From assembly GCF_017877055.1 (NCBI RefSeq), contig NZ_JAGIPG010000001.1, positions 682,001 to 746,000 on the forward strand: a DNA stretch of 64,000 nt, in the 5' to 3' direction. The notes beneath the pieces were generated by a model. The model was not told where the DNA came from, made no database searches, and saw only the letters and a program-made list of their open reading frames with translations. A program made the position numbers and the translations under genes. Numbering within the stretch: the first letter of the stretch is position 1; every line of letters begins with the position of its first letter. The stretch is from Neorhizobium galegae. Lineage in GTDB: Bacteria; Pseudomonadota; Alphaproteobacteria; Rhizobiales; Rhizobiaceae. Shown here in pieces: positions 35,576 to 47,213 of this stretch.

Positions 35576-36028
35576 ATGGGTATGTCGGCCGGGGGAGCAA
35601 AATCGGGTGGCGGTCGTCGCAGGCGCGGCGGACGGCGCGGCGGTGCGATCAGCGAAATCAACGTGACGCCGCTCGTCGACGTCATGCTCGTGCTGCTCAT
35701 CATCTTCATGGTAGCGGCACCGATGATGACCGTCGGCGTGCCGATCGACCTGCCTCAAACGCAGGCGAAGGCGATGAACGCCGATACCCAGCCGATCACC
35801 GTATCGGTCAATCCGAAGGGCGAAATCTATCTGCAGGAAACGCCGATCGCCCTCGAGGAGATCGTGCCGAAGCTCCAGGCGATTGCCACCACAGGCTATA
35901 ACGAGCGTATCTACGTGCGCGGCGATACGACCGCGGCCTACGGGGTCGTCATGAAGGTCATGGCCCGCATCTCTTCTGCTGGGTACAAGAATATCGGCCT
36001 CGTGACCCTGCAGGAACAGGAGAAGTGA
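35576..36028 (+). CDS. tolR: Tol-Pal subunit TolR
   Basis: ExbD-family partner of TolQ with one membrane segment, about residues 35-55, preceded by EINVTPLVDVMLVLLIIFM; the conserved Asp there carries protons. The first 20 residues are Gly/Arg-rich. The periplasmic domain, to residue 150, ends with IGLVTLQEQ. tolA follows after ten bases. Confidence 0.95.
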   Translation: MGMSAGGAKSGGGRRRRGGRRGGAISEINVTPLVDVMLVLLIIFMVAAPMMTVGVPIDLPQTQAKAMNADTQPITVSVNPKGEIYLQETPIALEEIVPKLQAIATTGYNERIYVRGDTTAAYGVVMKVMARISSAGYKNIGLVTLQEQEK

Positions 36029-36038
36029 TCGCGGCGCC

Positions 36039-37259
36039 ATGAAGGTCAGTCTTGGCACATCGCTGGTCCTACACTCGCTGGTGCTCGGCTTGGCGCTTGT
36101 TTCGCTGAGCGCGCCCGCGTCTTTCAACGTGGCCGACGTGGACGCGCTTCCCGTCGACATCGTCTCCGTGGAATCGATCACCCAGACCCAGCAGGGTGAC
36201 AAGAAGGCGCCTCCCAGCCAGAAGCCTTCGCCCAAGGAAACCAAGAACCAGAAGATCGTCGAGAACGCCCAGAACGCCGGCGAGAACAATGTCGACCTGA
36301 AGACACCTCCGACGCCGACCACCAAGCCGCAGCCGACCGAAACCACCGCGGCCCCGAAGCCGGTGGAACGGCCGACGCCTACCCCGACGCCGGAGCAGAA
36401 CCAGGTCAAGGATATCGTCAAGGAAGAGACGGCTCCCAAGCCCACCGAGATGGCTGCCCTGCCGCAGCCCAAGCCGGAGATCACGCCTCCGAAGCCGGAA
36501 CCTACTCCGCCGAAACCCGAGCCTACTCCGCCAAAGCCGGAGGCCGCCAAGCCGACCCCCGCGCCGGTGCAGGCCGAAAACGTGTCCGAAACCGGTGAAC
36601 TGCCGCAAGCGGTTCCGACGCCCGCCTCCAGGCCGCAGCCGCCGAAGCCCGAACCGCCGAAGGAGCAGGCCAAGCCCGTTGAAAAGCCGGCCGAGACGAA
36701 GCCGGATACGGCCAAGGCAGCCGAGGCGGCCAAGACCGACAACAAGGCAACCGCATCCGTCAAGCCCTCCGACAAGAAGGAAGGCAAGCAGCAGGAAACC
36801 GCCAAGTCGTCGTCTTCCATGCAGAGCGATTTCAACGCCGACCAGATCGCAGCCCTCTTGAACAAGCAGGAGGCATCCGGTGGCGGTGCCAAGCGTTCCA
36901 CCCAGGTGGCCGCCCGCGGCGATACCAAGACCATCGGCGTCGGCCTGAGCTCCAGCGAGATCGACAACGTCAAGGGGCAGATCCAGGGCAACTGGGCGCT
37001 CGTCGGCGGTTTGACCGGCGTCTCGGAAGTGCGGGTGAAGATCAGGGTGCAGCTCGACCAGTCCGGCAATATCGTCGGCGAGCCGGAGGTGACGGCGACC
37101 GGCGGTCCGGAAGGAACCCGGCGTGCGGTCGAAGGCAGCACACTCCGTGCCCTCAAAAAATCCGCTCCGCTCAAGAATTTGCCGCTCGAAAAATACCAGG
37201 GCGAAAAGGGCTGGAATGTTTTGGTGCTGAACTTCGATCCGTCGGAGTTCGCATTGTGA
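36039..37259 (+). CDS. tolA: TolA-like energy-transducing protein
   Basis: Spans the periplasm and links TolQR to TolB-Pal. Residues 4-26 form the membrane anchor, about 45-265 are a Pro/Lys/Glu-rich extended stalk with tandem TPPKPEP-type repeats (36485-36545), and about 300-406 the C-terminal TonB/TolA-like domain (GQIQGNWALVGGL, VRVKIRVQLDQSG). Unlike E. coli TolA, the stalk is proline-rich rather than an Ala-rich helix, which is usual in alphaproteobacteria. Position between tolR and tolB supports the name. Confidence 0.9.
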   Translation: MKVSLGTSLVLHSLVLGLALVSLSAPASFNVADVDALPVDIVSVESITQTQQGDKKAPPSQKPSPKETKNQKIVENAQNAGENNVDLKTPPTPTTKPQPTETTAAPKPVERPTPTPTPEQNQVKDIVKEETAPKPTEMAALPQPKPEITPPKPEPTPPKPEPTPPKPEAAKPTPAPVQAENVSETGELPQAVPTPASRPQPPKPEPPKEQAKPVEKPAETKPDTAKAAEAAKTDNKATASVKPSDKKEGKQQETAKSSSSMQSDFNADQIAALLNKQEASGGGAKRSTQVAARGDTKTIGVGLSSSEIDNVKGQIQGNWALVGGLTGVSEVRVKIRVQLDQSGNIVGEPEVTATGGPEGTRRAVEGSTLRALKKSAPLKNLPLEKYQGEKGWNVLVLNFDPSEFAL

Positions 37260-37343
37260 GCCGGCAGGTATGGAACCGATGCAGAAACAGATGAAACGGA
37301 ACCTGCCCCGAAACTCCCGTATTAAGCTGAAAGGCTTGTTTCA

Positions 37344-38657
37344 ATGATCAAGAGTTCTTTTTTTCGCGCCGTGATGGTGGCCGCGGGGATGTTCACGGCA
37401 TTGATGGCCGCGACCCCGGCCAACGCTGTCGTCGAGATCAACATCAACAAGGGCAATATTCAGCCGCTGCCGATCGCAGTGACGGATTTCCTGTCGAACA
37501 ACGATCTCGGCCCGCAGATTTCCCAGGTGATTGCCGCAGACCTGCAGCGCTCCGGGCTTTTCGCGCCGATCAACAAGCAAGCCTTCATCGAAAAGATCGC
37601 CGATCCCAACAAGGCGCCGCGTTTCGAGGACTGGAAGGTCATCAATGCGCAGGCGCTGGTGACAGGCCGCATCACCCGCGAAGGCGACGGGCGCCTGCGC
37701 GCCGAGTTCCGCCTGTGGGATACGTTTGCCGGCAGCCAGATGACCGGCCAGCAGTTCTTCACCCAGCCGGAAAACTGGCGCCGCGTCGCACATATCATCG
37801 CCGATGCGATCTACAAGCAGATCACCGGCGAGAACGGCTATTTCGACACCCGCGTCGTGTTCGTCTCGGAAAGCGGGCCGAAGACCGCCCGCCAGCGTCA
37901 GCTGGCGATCATGGACCAGGACGGCTTCAACGTCCGCATGCTGACCAACACCAAGGATATCGTGCTGACGCCGCGCTTTTCGCCGAGCCGGCAGGAAGTC
38001 ACCTACATGTCGTTCGAGGGCAACCAGCCCCGGGTCTACCTGCTGCAGCTGGAGACCGGGCAGCGCGAAGTGGTCGGCAATTTCCCAGGCATGACGTTCT
38101 CGCCGCGATTCTCTCCGGATGGCCAGAAGGTGATCATGAGCCTGCAGCAGGAAGGCAATTCCAACATCTATACGATGGACCTGCGCTCGCGCACCACGAC
38201 GCGGCTCACCTCCACCGCCGCGATCGACACTTCGCCTTCCTATGCGCCGGATGGCGGTCGCATCGCCTTTGAAAGCGACCGCGGCGGCCGCCCGCAGATC
38301 TACGTGATGAATGCCGACGGCTCCGGCCAGACCCGCATCTCCTTCGGCGACGGCTCCTATTCGACGCCGGTCTGGTCGCCGCGCGGCGATCTGATCGCCT
38401 TCACCAAGCAGTCGGGCGGCAAGTTCTCGATCGGCGTCATGAAGCCGGACGGTTCGGGCGAACGCATCCTGACCAGCGGCTTCCACAACGAGGGCCCGAC
38501 CTGGGCGCCGAACGGCCGCGTGCTGATGTTCTTCCGCCAGAATGCCGGCGCCGGTGGCCCGCAGCTCTATTCCATCGACCTGACCGGCTATAACGAACTC
38601 CAGGTCAAGACGCCGTCCTACGGCTCGGACCCGGCGTGGTCGCCGCTGCTCGAATAG
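37344..38657 (+). CDS. tolB: Tol-Pal periplasmic protein TolB
   Basis: Soluble periplasmic beta-propeller that binds Pal and TolA. Signal peptide 1-28 (ending PANA), an N-terminal alpha/beta domain ([17 protein letters not shown] to about 165), then six WD-like blades with the repeated motifs [25 protein letters not shown] and SPRGDLIAF. Length 437 is normal. An 84-base gap separates it from tolA. Confidence 0.97.
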   Translation: MIKSSFFRAVMVAAGMFTALMAATPANAVVEININKGNIQPLPIAVTDFLSNNDLGPQISQVIAADLQRSGLFAPINKQAFIEKIADPNKAPRFEDWKVINAQALVTGRITREGDGRLRAEFRLWDTFAGSQMTGQQFFTQPENWRRVAHIIADAIYKQITGENGYFDTRVVFVSESGPKTARQRQLAIMDQDGFNVRMLTNTKDIVLTPRFSPSRQEVTYMSFEGNQPRVYLLQLETGQREVVGNFPGMTFSPRFSPDGQKVIMSLQQEGNSNIYTMDLRSRTTTRLTSTAAIDTSPSYAPDGGRIAFESDRGGRPQIYVMNADGSGQTRISFGDGSYSTPVWSPRGDLIAFTKQSGGKFSIGVMKPDGSGERILTSGFHNEGPTWAPNGRVLMFFRQNAGAGGPQLYSIDLTGYNELQVKTPSYGSDPAWSPLLE

Positions 38658-38668
38658 GGCATTTGGGC

Positions 38669-38693
38669 AAAAGAGGCAGTTTTGCGCCTCTTT
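38669..38693 (+). terminator. probable terminator after tolB
   Basis: AAAAGAGGC (38669-38677) pairs with GCCTCTTT (38686-38693); the descending arm ends in TTT followed by CCC. This is a modest intrinsic terminator 12 bases past the tolB stop, separating tolQRAB from pal. Confidence 0.55.
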
Positions 38694-38743
38694 CCCGCCT
38701 CAATCTGCTGAAAATGAACGAAAAGGGACATCGGGAATATTTT

Positions 38744-38773
38744 GTTAACCATAAGAATTTGATCATGGTTAAC
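38744..38773 (+). promoter_or_regulatory. paired inverted TTAACCAT sites upstream of pal
   Basis: GTTAACCAT (38744-38752) and ATGGTTAAC (38765-38773) are a perfect 9-bp inverted repeat with a 12-base spacer, about 57 bases before the pal start. TTAACCAT is the known half-site type of the alphaproteobacterial cell-cycle regulator CtrA. This suggests cell-cycle control of pal; binding is inference. Confidence 0.5.
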
Positions 38774-38829
38774 CCAACCCGGTTAGAATCTGGAAACTCT
38801 GAAAGTTACTGATCAAGGAGAGACCGGCC

Positions 38830-39363
38830 ATGAGCCGCATCGATACTTCGGCGATGAGCCGCATGCAGATCCTCGCCCGCAATCCTGCCGTCATCGCACT
38901 GACGCTGGCGCTTGTGCTCGCCGGCTGCGCCAACAAGAAGAACCTGCCGAACAATGCCGGTGAGCTCGGCCTCAACGGTGCGGGCGCCGCAACGCCCGGC
39001 TCGACACAGGACTTCACCGTCAATGTCGGCGACCGCATCTTCTTCGACACCGACAGCACCTCGATCCGTGCCGATGCCCAGCAAACGCTCGACCGTCAGG
39101 CGCAGTGGCTGGCGCGTTATCCGAACTACGCGATCACCGTCGAAGGCCATGCCGACGAACGCGGCACGCGCGAATACAATCTGGCGCTCGGCGCCCGCCG
39201 TGCCGCCGCCACCAAGGAATATCTCGCCTCGCGCGGCGTTCCGGCGAATCGCATGAAGACCATCTCCTACGGCAAGGAACGCCCGGTTGCCGTCTGTGAC
39301 GACATCTCCTGCTGGTCGCAGAACCGTCGCGCCGTCACCGTTCTCGGCGGCGCCGGCATGTGA
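38830..39363 (+). CDS. pal: peptidoglycan-associated lipoprotein Pal
   Basis: Outer-membrane lipoprotein that ties the membrane to peptidoglycan and partners with TolB. The lipobox is LAGC near residues 34-37, after an unusually long N-terminus; a second Met at residue 9 may be the real start. The OmpA-like domain (about 65-170) has GHADERGTREYNLALGARRA and the conserved NRRAV. AAGGAG precedes the ATG. It has its own promoter region with CtrA-like sites. Confidence 0.96.
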   Translation: MSRIDTSAMSRMQILARNPAVIALTLALVLAGCANKKNLPNNAGELGLNGAGAATPGSTQDFTVNVGDRIFFDTDSTSIRADAQQTLDRQAQWLARYPNYAITVEGHADERGTREYNLALGARRAAATKEYLASRGVPANRMKTISYGKERPVAVCDDISCWSQNRRAVTVLGGAGM

Positions 39364-39384
39364 TCCGAGCAACAGCTCGAGAAT

Positions 39385-39416
39385 AAAAGGCGGTCTTCGG
39401 GCCGCCTTTTTGTTTT
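39385..39416 (+). terminator. intrinsic terminator of pal
   Basis: AAAAGGCGG (39385-39393) and CCGCCTTTT (39402-39410) form a stable stem followed by TGTTTTTT. It is 22 bases past the pal stop and a strong Rho-independent terminator. Confidence 0.88.
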
Positions 39417-39538
39417 TTCCATAGTTTAGCCCTGTTTTCCGGGATTTTTGACAGGGAGCTCGGTTGCTTTTTGCCGGCAGTTGGAAAAATCTCCTCTCGC
39501 GCCAATCCGGCGCAGACTAAAGAGCAGGACGGACAACG

Positions 39539-40591
39539 ATGAAGAAACTTGTCTTGGCAGCAATGCTGGGGCTGATGGCGACGAGCGCCCCGGCCGGGGC
39601 TTGGTCGCTGCCGAAACTCTTCCAGGGCAGCAATCAGCCTGCTGCGGAACAGCCGCGGGAAACCACTCCGCCCCCGGTCATTCTGGCGCAGAGTAATGAG
39701 GCCGTCCGTATCCAGCAGCTCCAGGAAGAGGTCCGCCAGTTGAACGGCCGGATCGAGGAAATGAGTTTTCAGCTGCTGCAGATGCAGGAGCAGCTGCGCA
39801 AGACGCAGGAAGACAACGAATTCCGCTTCCAGGACCTGGAAAAGAAGAAGCGCACCGAAGCAGACGACACGACCGGGAAACCGGCCGTGGCGTCCAACCG
39901 TGCTCCCGCCGGCCAGCCCCCGTTGCCGCAGGCGACTGCTCCTGCCCAATCCTCCGACGATGTCGCACGGATCATCGAATCGCCGTCCGGTCAGGGCGTC
40001 GGCGGGGCGACACCGGGCCGCGCGCCGCCTCCGACGACGCTCGGTTCGATGGATATCGACCAGAACGGCAATCCGCGTGGCGCCAGCCGCAACGACCGGG
40101 CCAACAATGCCGCCGGGCTTCCGGGCGTCGATACCGGCCCGCAGGTTTCCGGAAAGACGCCGACGGCGCCGACGGGCAGAACCGATCCCCAGCAGACCGC
40201 CTCGCTCGGCAGCGAGAACGATGCCTATCAGACCGCCTACAACCATGTCCTGGCCGGCGACTATCCGCTCGCCGAAAAAGAATTCAACGGCTATCTGGCC
40301 GCCTATCCGAAGGGCGCCAAGGTGGCGGATGCGAGCTTCTGGCTCGGCGAATCGCAGTATTCCCAGGGAAAATACAACGACGCCGCCAAGACCTTCCTCA
40401 ACGCGCACCAGACCTACGGCAAATCGCCCAAGGCGCCGGAAATGCTGCTGAAGCTCGGCATGTCGCTTGCCGCACTCGACAATACCGACACGGCCTGCGC
40501 AACCCTCAAGGAAGTCACCCGGCGTTATCCGAGCGCGCCCAAGGCCGTGCTTGCCAAGGTAGGCAGCGAACAGAAGCGCCTCGCCTGCTGA
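39539..40591 (+). CDS. cpoB: CpoB/YbgF cell division coordinator
   Basis: Periplasmic protein that links Tol-Pal constriction with peptidoglycan synthesis. Signal peptide 1-21 (ending PAGA), a coiled-coil at about residues 60-105 (IQQLQEEVRQLNGRIEEM), a long Pro/Gly-rich linker, and a TPR domain at about 228-350 (AYNHVLAGDYPLAEKEFNGY, then DASFWLGESQYSQGKYNDAA). Length 350 is normal for rhizobia. tilS follows after 19 bases. Confidence 0.93.
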   Translation: MKKLVLAAMLGLMATSAPAGAWSLPKLFQGSNQPAAEQPRETTPPPVILAQSNEAVRIQQLQEEVRQLNGRIEEMSFQLLQMQEQLRKTQEDNEFRFQDLEKKKRTEADDTTGKPAVASNRAPAGQPPLPQATAPAQSSDDVARIIESPSGQGVGGATPGRAPPPTTLGSMDIDQNGNPRGASRNDRANNAAGLPGVDTGPQVSGKTPTAPTGRTDPQQTASLGSENDAYQTAYNHVLAGDYPLAEKEFNGYLAAYPKGAKVADASFWLGESQYSQGKYNDAAKTFLNAHQTYGKSPKAPEMLLKLGMSLAALDNTDTACATLKEVTRRYPSAPKAVLAKVGSEQKRLAC

Positions 40592-40610
40592 TCCGCGGCG
40601 TCGTTTTCTG

Positions 40611-41972
40611 GTGACCGCTGAGCCGAAAATCCTGTCGCCTGAACAGGCGGCCGAGCGGTTGATCGCCGATATCGCCAGACCCGCCCGCCTTCTCGTCGCA
40701 ATTTCCGGGGGCAGCGATTCCTGCGGGCTACTGGTAGCCCTTTCCAAATTCAATCCCGCTGGTTCCGGCCTGTCGCTTTTCGCGGCGACGGTCGATCATG
40801 GGCTGAGGCCCGAATCCGCAGGCGAGGCGCAGGCCGTCGCTGCCCTTTGCGCCAAACTCGGCATCCCCCATTTCGTCCGCCGGTGGGAGGAGGAAAAGCC
40901 CCGGACCGGCGTTTCCGCCGCAGCCCGCGAGGCACGCTACCGGCTGCTGGTGGACGTCGCCGACGAGATCGATGCGACCGCCATTCTCACCGGCCACACG
41001 CGCGACGATCAGGCCGAAACGATTGCCATGCGGGCCGCTCGCGGCGAGGGCGAGGAGAATCCGGGCCTTGCCGGCATGGCGCCGGCAGTGCTTCTCGACA
41101 GCCGCCGCTGGCTGCTCAGGCCATTTCTCAGCAGCCGCCGGTCCGATATCCGCGCTTTCCTGACGAAAGAGGGACAGGGCTGGATCGACGACCCCAGCAA
41201 TGTCGACCCGCACTACGAGCGGGTGAGGGTCCGCGGGCGGCTGGCGCCGGAAAGCCCGTTCGATGCCGCCGCCCAGGCCATGGCCGCCACGCGGCGCATC
41301 AAGCTTTCCGACGAGGCGGCGCGGCTTCTCCGGGAGCATGTGACGATCGCCCAAGGTGTTTTGGGGCATATCGATCGCGCGGGGCTGCAAGGGGATGCGG
41401 CGTCACGCCGTCATGCGCTGTCGTTCCTTGCCGCGGTGCTCGGGGGCAGGGCACATGCGCTCGGGAGCGACAGCATGGACCGGGTGATGGCCTTCCTCGA
41501 CGGCGGCCAGCCGGGCCGCATCACCGCCGGCCGGGTGATCTTCGACCGGCGCCGCGACGGGCTTTATCTCGTCCGTGAAAACCGCGGCATACTGCCGCTG
41601 CACATTCCCTCGGGCAATACGGCGACCTGGGACGGTCGCTACCGCATCACGAACGCCGGCCCGGACGAGATCATCGTCGGCCCGACCGCTCCGGATCGCG
41701 ACGAGGCATTGGCGCTGTTTCCCGGCGTGCCGCCCGCGATCGCCATGCGCGCCGTGGCGGCGATGCCTTTCATCGAAGCCAATGCCCTCCTTTCGACGGA
41801 GGATGGCGATAACAAAGGAATGGCCGAACGAAGTATCGTTCGCCCGCTGCTTGCGCCTTTCGACCGCTTTTTGCCGCAGTTCGAGCTTAGATTTGGCATC
41901 GAGTTAGCGGTTTTGCTCGGATGCGACGGTTTTCCCCGGCTGCCAGTTAAGGATTCCTCGCGGAAAAGGTAG
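40611..41972 (+). CDS. tilS: tRNA(Ile)-lysidine synthetase
   Basis: Modifies C34 of the CAU-anticodon tRNA-Ile to lysidine so that it reads AUA. The ATP PP-loop is [18 protein letters not shown] near residues 28-45; [11 protein letters not shown] near 128 is the second family motif; [16 protein letters not shown] near 195 leads to the C-terminal part. I keep GTG 40611, 19 bases after cpoB, giving 453 residues. The essential function is clear from motifs. Confidence 0.93.
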   Translation: MTAEPKILSPEQAAERLIADIARPARLLVAISGGSDSCGLLVALSKFNPAGSGLSLFAATVDHGLRPESAGEAQAVAALCAKLGIPHFVRRWEEEKPRTGVSAAAREARYRLLVDVADEIDATAILTGHTRDDQAETIAMRAARGEGEENPGLAGMAPAVLLDSRRWLLRPFLSSRRSDIRAFLTKEGQGWIDDPSNVDPHYERVRVRGRLAPESPFDAAAQAMAATRRIKLSDEAARLLREHVTIAQGVLGHIDRAGLQGDAASRRHALSFLAAVLGGRAHALGSDSMDRVMAFLDGGQPGRITAGRVIFDRRRDGLYLVRENRGILPLHIPSGNTATWDGRYRITNAGPDEIIVGPTAPDRDEALALFPGVPPAIAMRAVAAMPFIEANALLSTEDGDNKGMAERSIVRPLLAPFDRFLPQFELRFGIELAVLLGCDGFPRLPVKDSSRKR

Positions 41973-42075
41973 GCGGCGGCTCCGGTTCGCCTTGGCAAGG
42001 ACTTGCCGCAACCCTATGTTATGCGGCAAGCAAGGCGGCCGCCAAGAAGCTGGCCGTCGCAGTCCGGGGAGTTCA

Positions 42076-44010
<1,935 letters not shown>

Positions 44011-44026
44011 CCCAGGCTATTGCATT

Positions 44027-44063
44027 AAAAAGCCGCCGTGGAGCGATCCGCGGCGGCTTTTGC
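44027..44063 (+). terminator. intrinsic terminator of ftsH
   Basis: AAAAGCCGCCG (from 44027) pairs with CGGCGGCTTTT (44051-44061), followed by GCTT. It lies 17 bases past the ftsH stop. Confidence 0.8.
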
Positions 44064-44239
44064 TTGGAAGAGTTTATTTATTAGTAACGGGATATAATCG
44101 ATTTTGACGCTAATTTATGTGCTTGTGCCGTTGATCTATGGCATGAGCCAAGCTTCAGGCCGGTTTTACCGTCTAACGTACTGCGGGTTCGATCCCTGCA
44201 AGGACCGCGACGTTCAGGCGCGATGACGAAGGAGCTTAT

Positions 44240-45592
44240 ATGACACGCCGCTATTTTGGCACCGATGGCATTCGCGGACAGTCCAACATCCATCCGATGA
44301 CGCCGGATCTGGCGATGCGCGTCGGCATTGCCGTCGGCACGATCTTCCGCAACGGCAATCACCGCCATCGGGTGGTGATCGGCAAGGATACGCGTCTCTC
44401 CGGCTACATGCTGGAAAATGCCATGGTCGCGGGTTTTACCGCCGCCGGCCTCGACGTCTTCCTGCTCGGGCCGATCCCGACGCCGGCCGTCGCCATGCTC
44501 ACCCGGTCGCTGCGCGCCGATGTCGGCGTGATGATCTCTGCCTCGCACAATCCTTATGAGGACAACGGCATCAAGCTGTTCGGCCCGGACGGCTACAAGC
44601 TCTCCGATGAACTGGAGATGCGCATCGAGGACCTGCTCGACAGCGACCTGCATTCGCAGCTCGCCAAGTCCGGCGATATCGGCCGGGCGAAGCGCGTCGA
44701 GGGCGACATCTACCGCTATATCGAACATGTGAAGCGCACGCTGCCGCGCGACGTTACCCTGCACGGATTGCGCGTCGCGATCGATTGCGCCAATGGCGCG
44801 GCCTACAAGGTGGCACCGCTGGCGCTCTGGGAACTCGGGGCCGAGGTGGTGACGATCGGCAACGAGCCGAATGGCACGAACATCAATCTCGATTGCGGCT
44901 CGACCAGCCCGGAAGCGCTGCAGAAGAAGGTGCATGAAGTGCGCGCCGATATCGGCATCGCGCTCGATGGCGATGCGGACCGCGTCATCATCGTCGACGA
45001 GCGCGGCGAGATCGTCGATGGCGACCAGCTGATGGCCGTGATCGCCGAGAGCTGGGCCGAGGACCAGAAGCTGAAAGGCGGCGGCATCGTTGCGACCGTG
45101 ATGTCCAATCTCGGCCTTGAACGTTTCCTCAACGGCAAGGGCCTGGACCTGGCGCGCACCAAGGTCGGCGACCGCTATGTGGTCGAGCATATGCGCACGC
45201 ACGATTTCAACGTCGGCGGCGAACAGTCCGGCCATATCGTACTCTCCGATTTCGGCACGACCGGTGACGGCCTCGTCGCCGGCCTGCAGGTTCTGGCGCG
45301 GGCGAAGCGGCTCGGCCGGCCGATCAGCGAGATCTGCCGTCGTTTCGATCCCGTGCCGCAGCTTTTGAAAAATGTCCGCTTCCAGGGCGGCAAGCCGCTG
45401 GAGGACAATGTCGTGCGTCAGGCGATTGCCGACGCGGAAGCCGAGCTTGCCGCCAAGGGCCGCCTGGTGATCCGCCCGTCCGGCACCGAGCCGCTGATCC
45501 GGGTGATGGCGGAGGGCGACGACCGGGGGCAGATCGAGCGCATCGTCGACGGTCTGGTCGGCGTCATCGCCAATGTCCGCAACGCGGCCTGA
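44240..45592 (+). CDS. glmM: phosphoglucosamine mutase
   Basis: Interconverts glucosamine 6-phosphate and 1-phosphate for UDP-GlcNAc, peptidoglycan and LPS synthesis. It starts [20 protein letters not shown]; the phosphoserine loop is [18 protein letters not shown] near residue 100; the metal loop is DGDADR near 245; the sugar-binding [12 protein letters not shown] near 325; and the phosphate-binding [12 protein letters not shown] near 412. Length 450 is normal. AAGGAG precedes ATG 44240. Its position after ftsH is conserved in alphaproteobacteria. Confidence 0.97.
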   Translation: MTRRYFGTDGIRGQSNIHPMTPDLAMRVGIAVGTIFRNGNHRHRVVIGKDTRLSGYMLENAMVAGFTAAGLDVFLLGPIPTPAVAMLTRSLRADVGVMISASHNPYEDNGIKLFGPDGYKLSDELEMRIEDLLDSDLHSQLAKSGDIGRAKRVEGDIYRYIEHVKRTLPRDVTLHGLRVAIDCANGAAYKVAPLALWELGAEVVTIGNEPNGTNINLDCGSTSPEALQKKVHEVRADIGIALDGDADRVIIVDERGEIVDGDQLMAVIAESWAEDQKLKGGGIVATVMSNLGLERFLNGKGLDLARTKVGDRYVVEHMRTHDFNVGGEQSGHIVLSDFGTTGDGLVAGLQVLARAKRLGRPISEICRRFDPVPQLLKNVRFQGGKPLEDNVVRQAIADAEAELAAKGRLVIRPSGTEPLIRVMAEGDDRGQIERIVDGLVGVIANVRNAA

Positions 45593-45618
45593 AACCGGCA
45601 GATGTATTGATCTCCGTG

Positions 45619-45643
45619 CGGGGCAGGGAAACTGCCCCGTTTC
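45619..45643 (+). terminator. probable terminator of glmM
   Basis: CGGGGCAG (45619-45626) and CTGCCCCG (45632-45639) form a tight stem followed by TTTCC. The U-run is short, so strength is moderate. Confidence 0.5.
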
Positions 45644-46091
45644 CGTGTGGTCTATTCCAGGCGGCGAATGAGGCCGAGAGAATTGCATTCAATTGCGCCG
45701 GCCGTTCCATCGGCACACCATTGCCGCGATCTCCAGAGCGCATGATCCTCCGACCGGGCAGCCGACGACGACGAGGCGGTTGCTGTTGGCGACCTTCAGG
45801 GCGCTTCGAGCCCCATTCCTCGATGGTTTCCCGGGCCTCACAGTGTCGGCGCATGGGGCCGTCCGGGCATGAGGTCGAGTTGGTCTGTCCGGATCGGGCG
45901 ATCGAGGGGAGGCGCGTGCAGCAGAAACAATTCACGTTTTTCGTCCGAGCCCATCGCAGTCCGCCATGACGTTGTCGAAAAAGAAGACTGATCGCTGGTG
46001 TCCTGCTGGTCGCTGGCGTCTTGCTGCGGAGAGACCGCCGGAGACTGTCGGCTTTTTCAGTTTTAGGAAAACGCCCGGTAAACGAGCATGG
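45644..46091 (+). other. non-coding region upstream of the outer-membrane protein gene
   Basis: About 450 bases. Frames of 120 codons are open on both strands, but with arginine- and proline-rich translations that lack start signals or domains. I see no RNA gene. The right end leads into the CtrA-type box and must contain the omp promoter. Confidence 0.4.
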
Positions 46092-46106
46092 TTAAGCGAG
46101 ACTTAA
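46092..46106 (+). promoter_or_regulatory. CtrA-type box TTAA-N7-TTAA
   Basis: TTAAGCGAGACTTAA at 46092-46106 matches the full CtrA consensus TTAA-N7-TTAA, and the flanks read ATGG and CC, as in TTAACC half-sites. It is 87 bases upstream of the chosen start of the outer-membrane protein gene, a normal distance for a promoter-overlapping site. Binding is inference. Confidence 0.6.
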
Positions 46107-46193
46107 CCTTTGTCGATCATCATCCTCGGCGGATCAACCCGTTGGCTGCCCGCTTTGCATGCCATACGCGATACGAGCTTTGGAGATGAACCC

Positions 46194-47030
46194 ATGAGAA
46201 AGTTGCTGGCCAGCGCTTTTGCGCTGACACTGACGGTGAGCGCCGCCAATTCCGCCGATCTCTACCAGCCGCAGCCGGAGCCCTATCAGGATGCGCCGGA
46301 AGTGACCGTCCAGGAGGCTACCGGCTGGTACCTTCGCGGTGACGTCGGTTATTCCTTCAAGAAGTCGCGCGGCACCGAATTCTACCAGGGCACCGGCACG
46401 CCCGGCGTGGCGATCGCCGAATTCGGGCGTTCCGATCTGCGCGATGCCTTTACGCTCGGGGGCGGTGTCGGTTACCAGATCAACAGCTACCTGCGCACCG
46501 ACGTCACCCTCGACTACATGTTCAACAGCAAGTTCCGTGGTTCCACGTCCGGCAGTTGCGGTGTCGCCGCCGCGTGTACCTCGACCGACCTGGCCTCGAT
46601 GCACGCCTATTCGCTTATGGCCAACGCCTATGTCGATCTCGGCACTTACGGCTACTTCACACCTTACGTCGGTGGCGGTATCGGCGGCACCTACGTCAAG
46701 TGGTCGAACCTGCGCAACACGTCCTGCGCCGACAGCGGCGCGGGTTGCGACCCGGAAGTCACGCATGGCGGCGAAAAGAGCTGGCGCTTCACCTATGCGC
46801 TCATGGCCGGCGCATCGATCGACGTCACCTGCAACGTCAAGGCCGATGTCGGCTACCGCTTCCGCCATGTCACGGGTGGCGACATGTTCGGTTACTCAAC
46901 GGGCGGCGGCCCGGGCAAGGACAAGGGTTTCTATTCGCATGAAGCCCGCGTCGGCGCCCGCTACATCTTCGGCGGCTGCGACACGCCGCCGGCTTACGAG
47001 CCCCCGCCGCAGCCGATCGTCTACAAGTAA
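46194..47030 (+). CDS. outer-membrane beta-barrel protein (Omp25/Omp31 type)
   Basis: A 278-residue exported protein with a signal peptide (1-20, ending ANSA) and an eight-stranded barrel like the Omp25/RopB porin-like family: GWYLRGDVGYSFKKS, FTLGGGVGYQINSYLRTDVTLDY and the final EARVGARYIFGGC. Four or more cysteines lie in loops. The proline-rich end (PPAYEPPPQPIVYK) is typical of rhizobial members. I start at ATG 46194, where the signal peptide begins; the frame is open 28 codons further up. A CtrA-type box lies upstream. Confidence 0.87.
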   Translation: MRKLLASAFALTLTVSAANSADLYQPQPEPYQDAPEVTVQEATGWYLRGDVGYSFKKSRGTEFYQGTGTPGVAIAEFGRSDLRDAFTLGGGVGYQINSYLRTDVTLDYMFNSKFRGSTSGSCGVAAACTSTDLASMHAYSLMANAYVDLGTYGYFTPYVGGGIGGTYVKWSNLRNTSCADSGAGCDPEVTHGGEKSWRFTYALMAGASIDVTCNVKADVGYRFRHVTGGDMFGYSTGGGPGKDKGFYSHEARVGARYIFGGCDTPPAYEPPPQPIVYK

Positions 47031-47050
47031 GCTTCTTCCATCTCCAAGCG

Positions 47051-47075
47051 AAAGCCGCCTCCGGGCGGCTTTTTG
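47051..47075 (+). terminator. intrinsic terminator of the outer-membrane protein gene
   Basis: AAAGCCGCC (47051-47059) pairs with GGGCGGCTTT around a short loop, followed by TTTTGCG. It lies 20 bases past the stop. Confidence 0.85.
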
Positions 47076-47125
47076 CGTTTCGCGTGACAAAGCTGCGGCA
47101 GAAATTTATCCGAGAGCGACATCAC

Positions 47126-47213
47126 CCGCTTGACTGTGAAAGCGGACAGGCATATCCACGGCGGCGGGACACCTCTCCCCAACGAGAGGCCATCTATCTG
47201 GAAGGATAGCCAT
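47126..47213 (+). promoter_or_regulatory. serC leader with stacked hairpins
   Basis: Three small helices precede serC: CCGCTT/AAGCGG (47126-47145), CCTCTCCCCAACGAGAGG (47172-47189) and CTATC-TGGAAG-GATAG (47194-47209). The last one holds the ribosome binding site GGAAGG. A conserved serC leader motif was described in alphaproteobacteria from comparative genomics, and this fits its position and hairpin type. The identification is by eye. Confidence 0.5.

Noticed and set aside
35420-37174. 584-codon open frame on the minus strand
   Set aside because: Opposite the tolR/tolA genes; its Gly/Ser-rich part mirrors the TolA proline repeats.
45564-45969. 120-codon frames on both strands before the omp gene
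   Set aside because: Arginine/proline-rich, no start signals, no domains.
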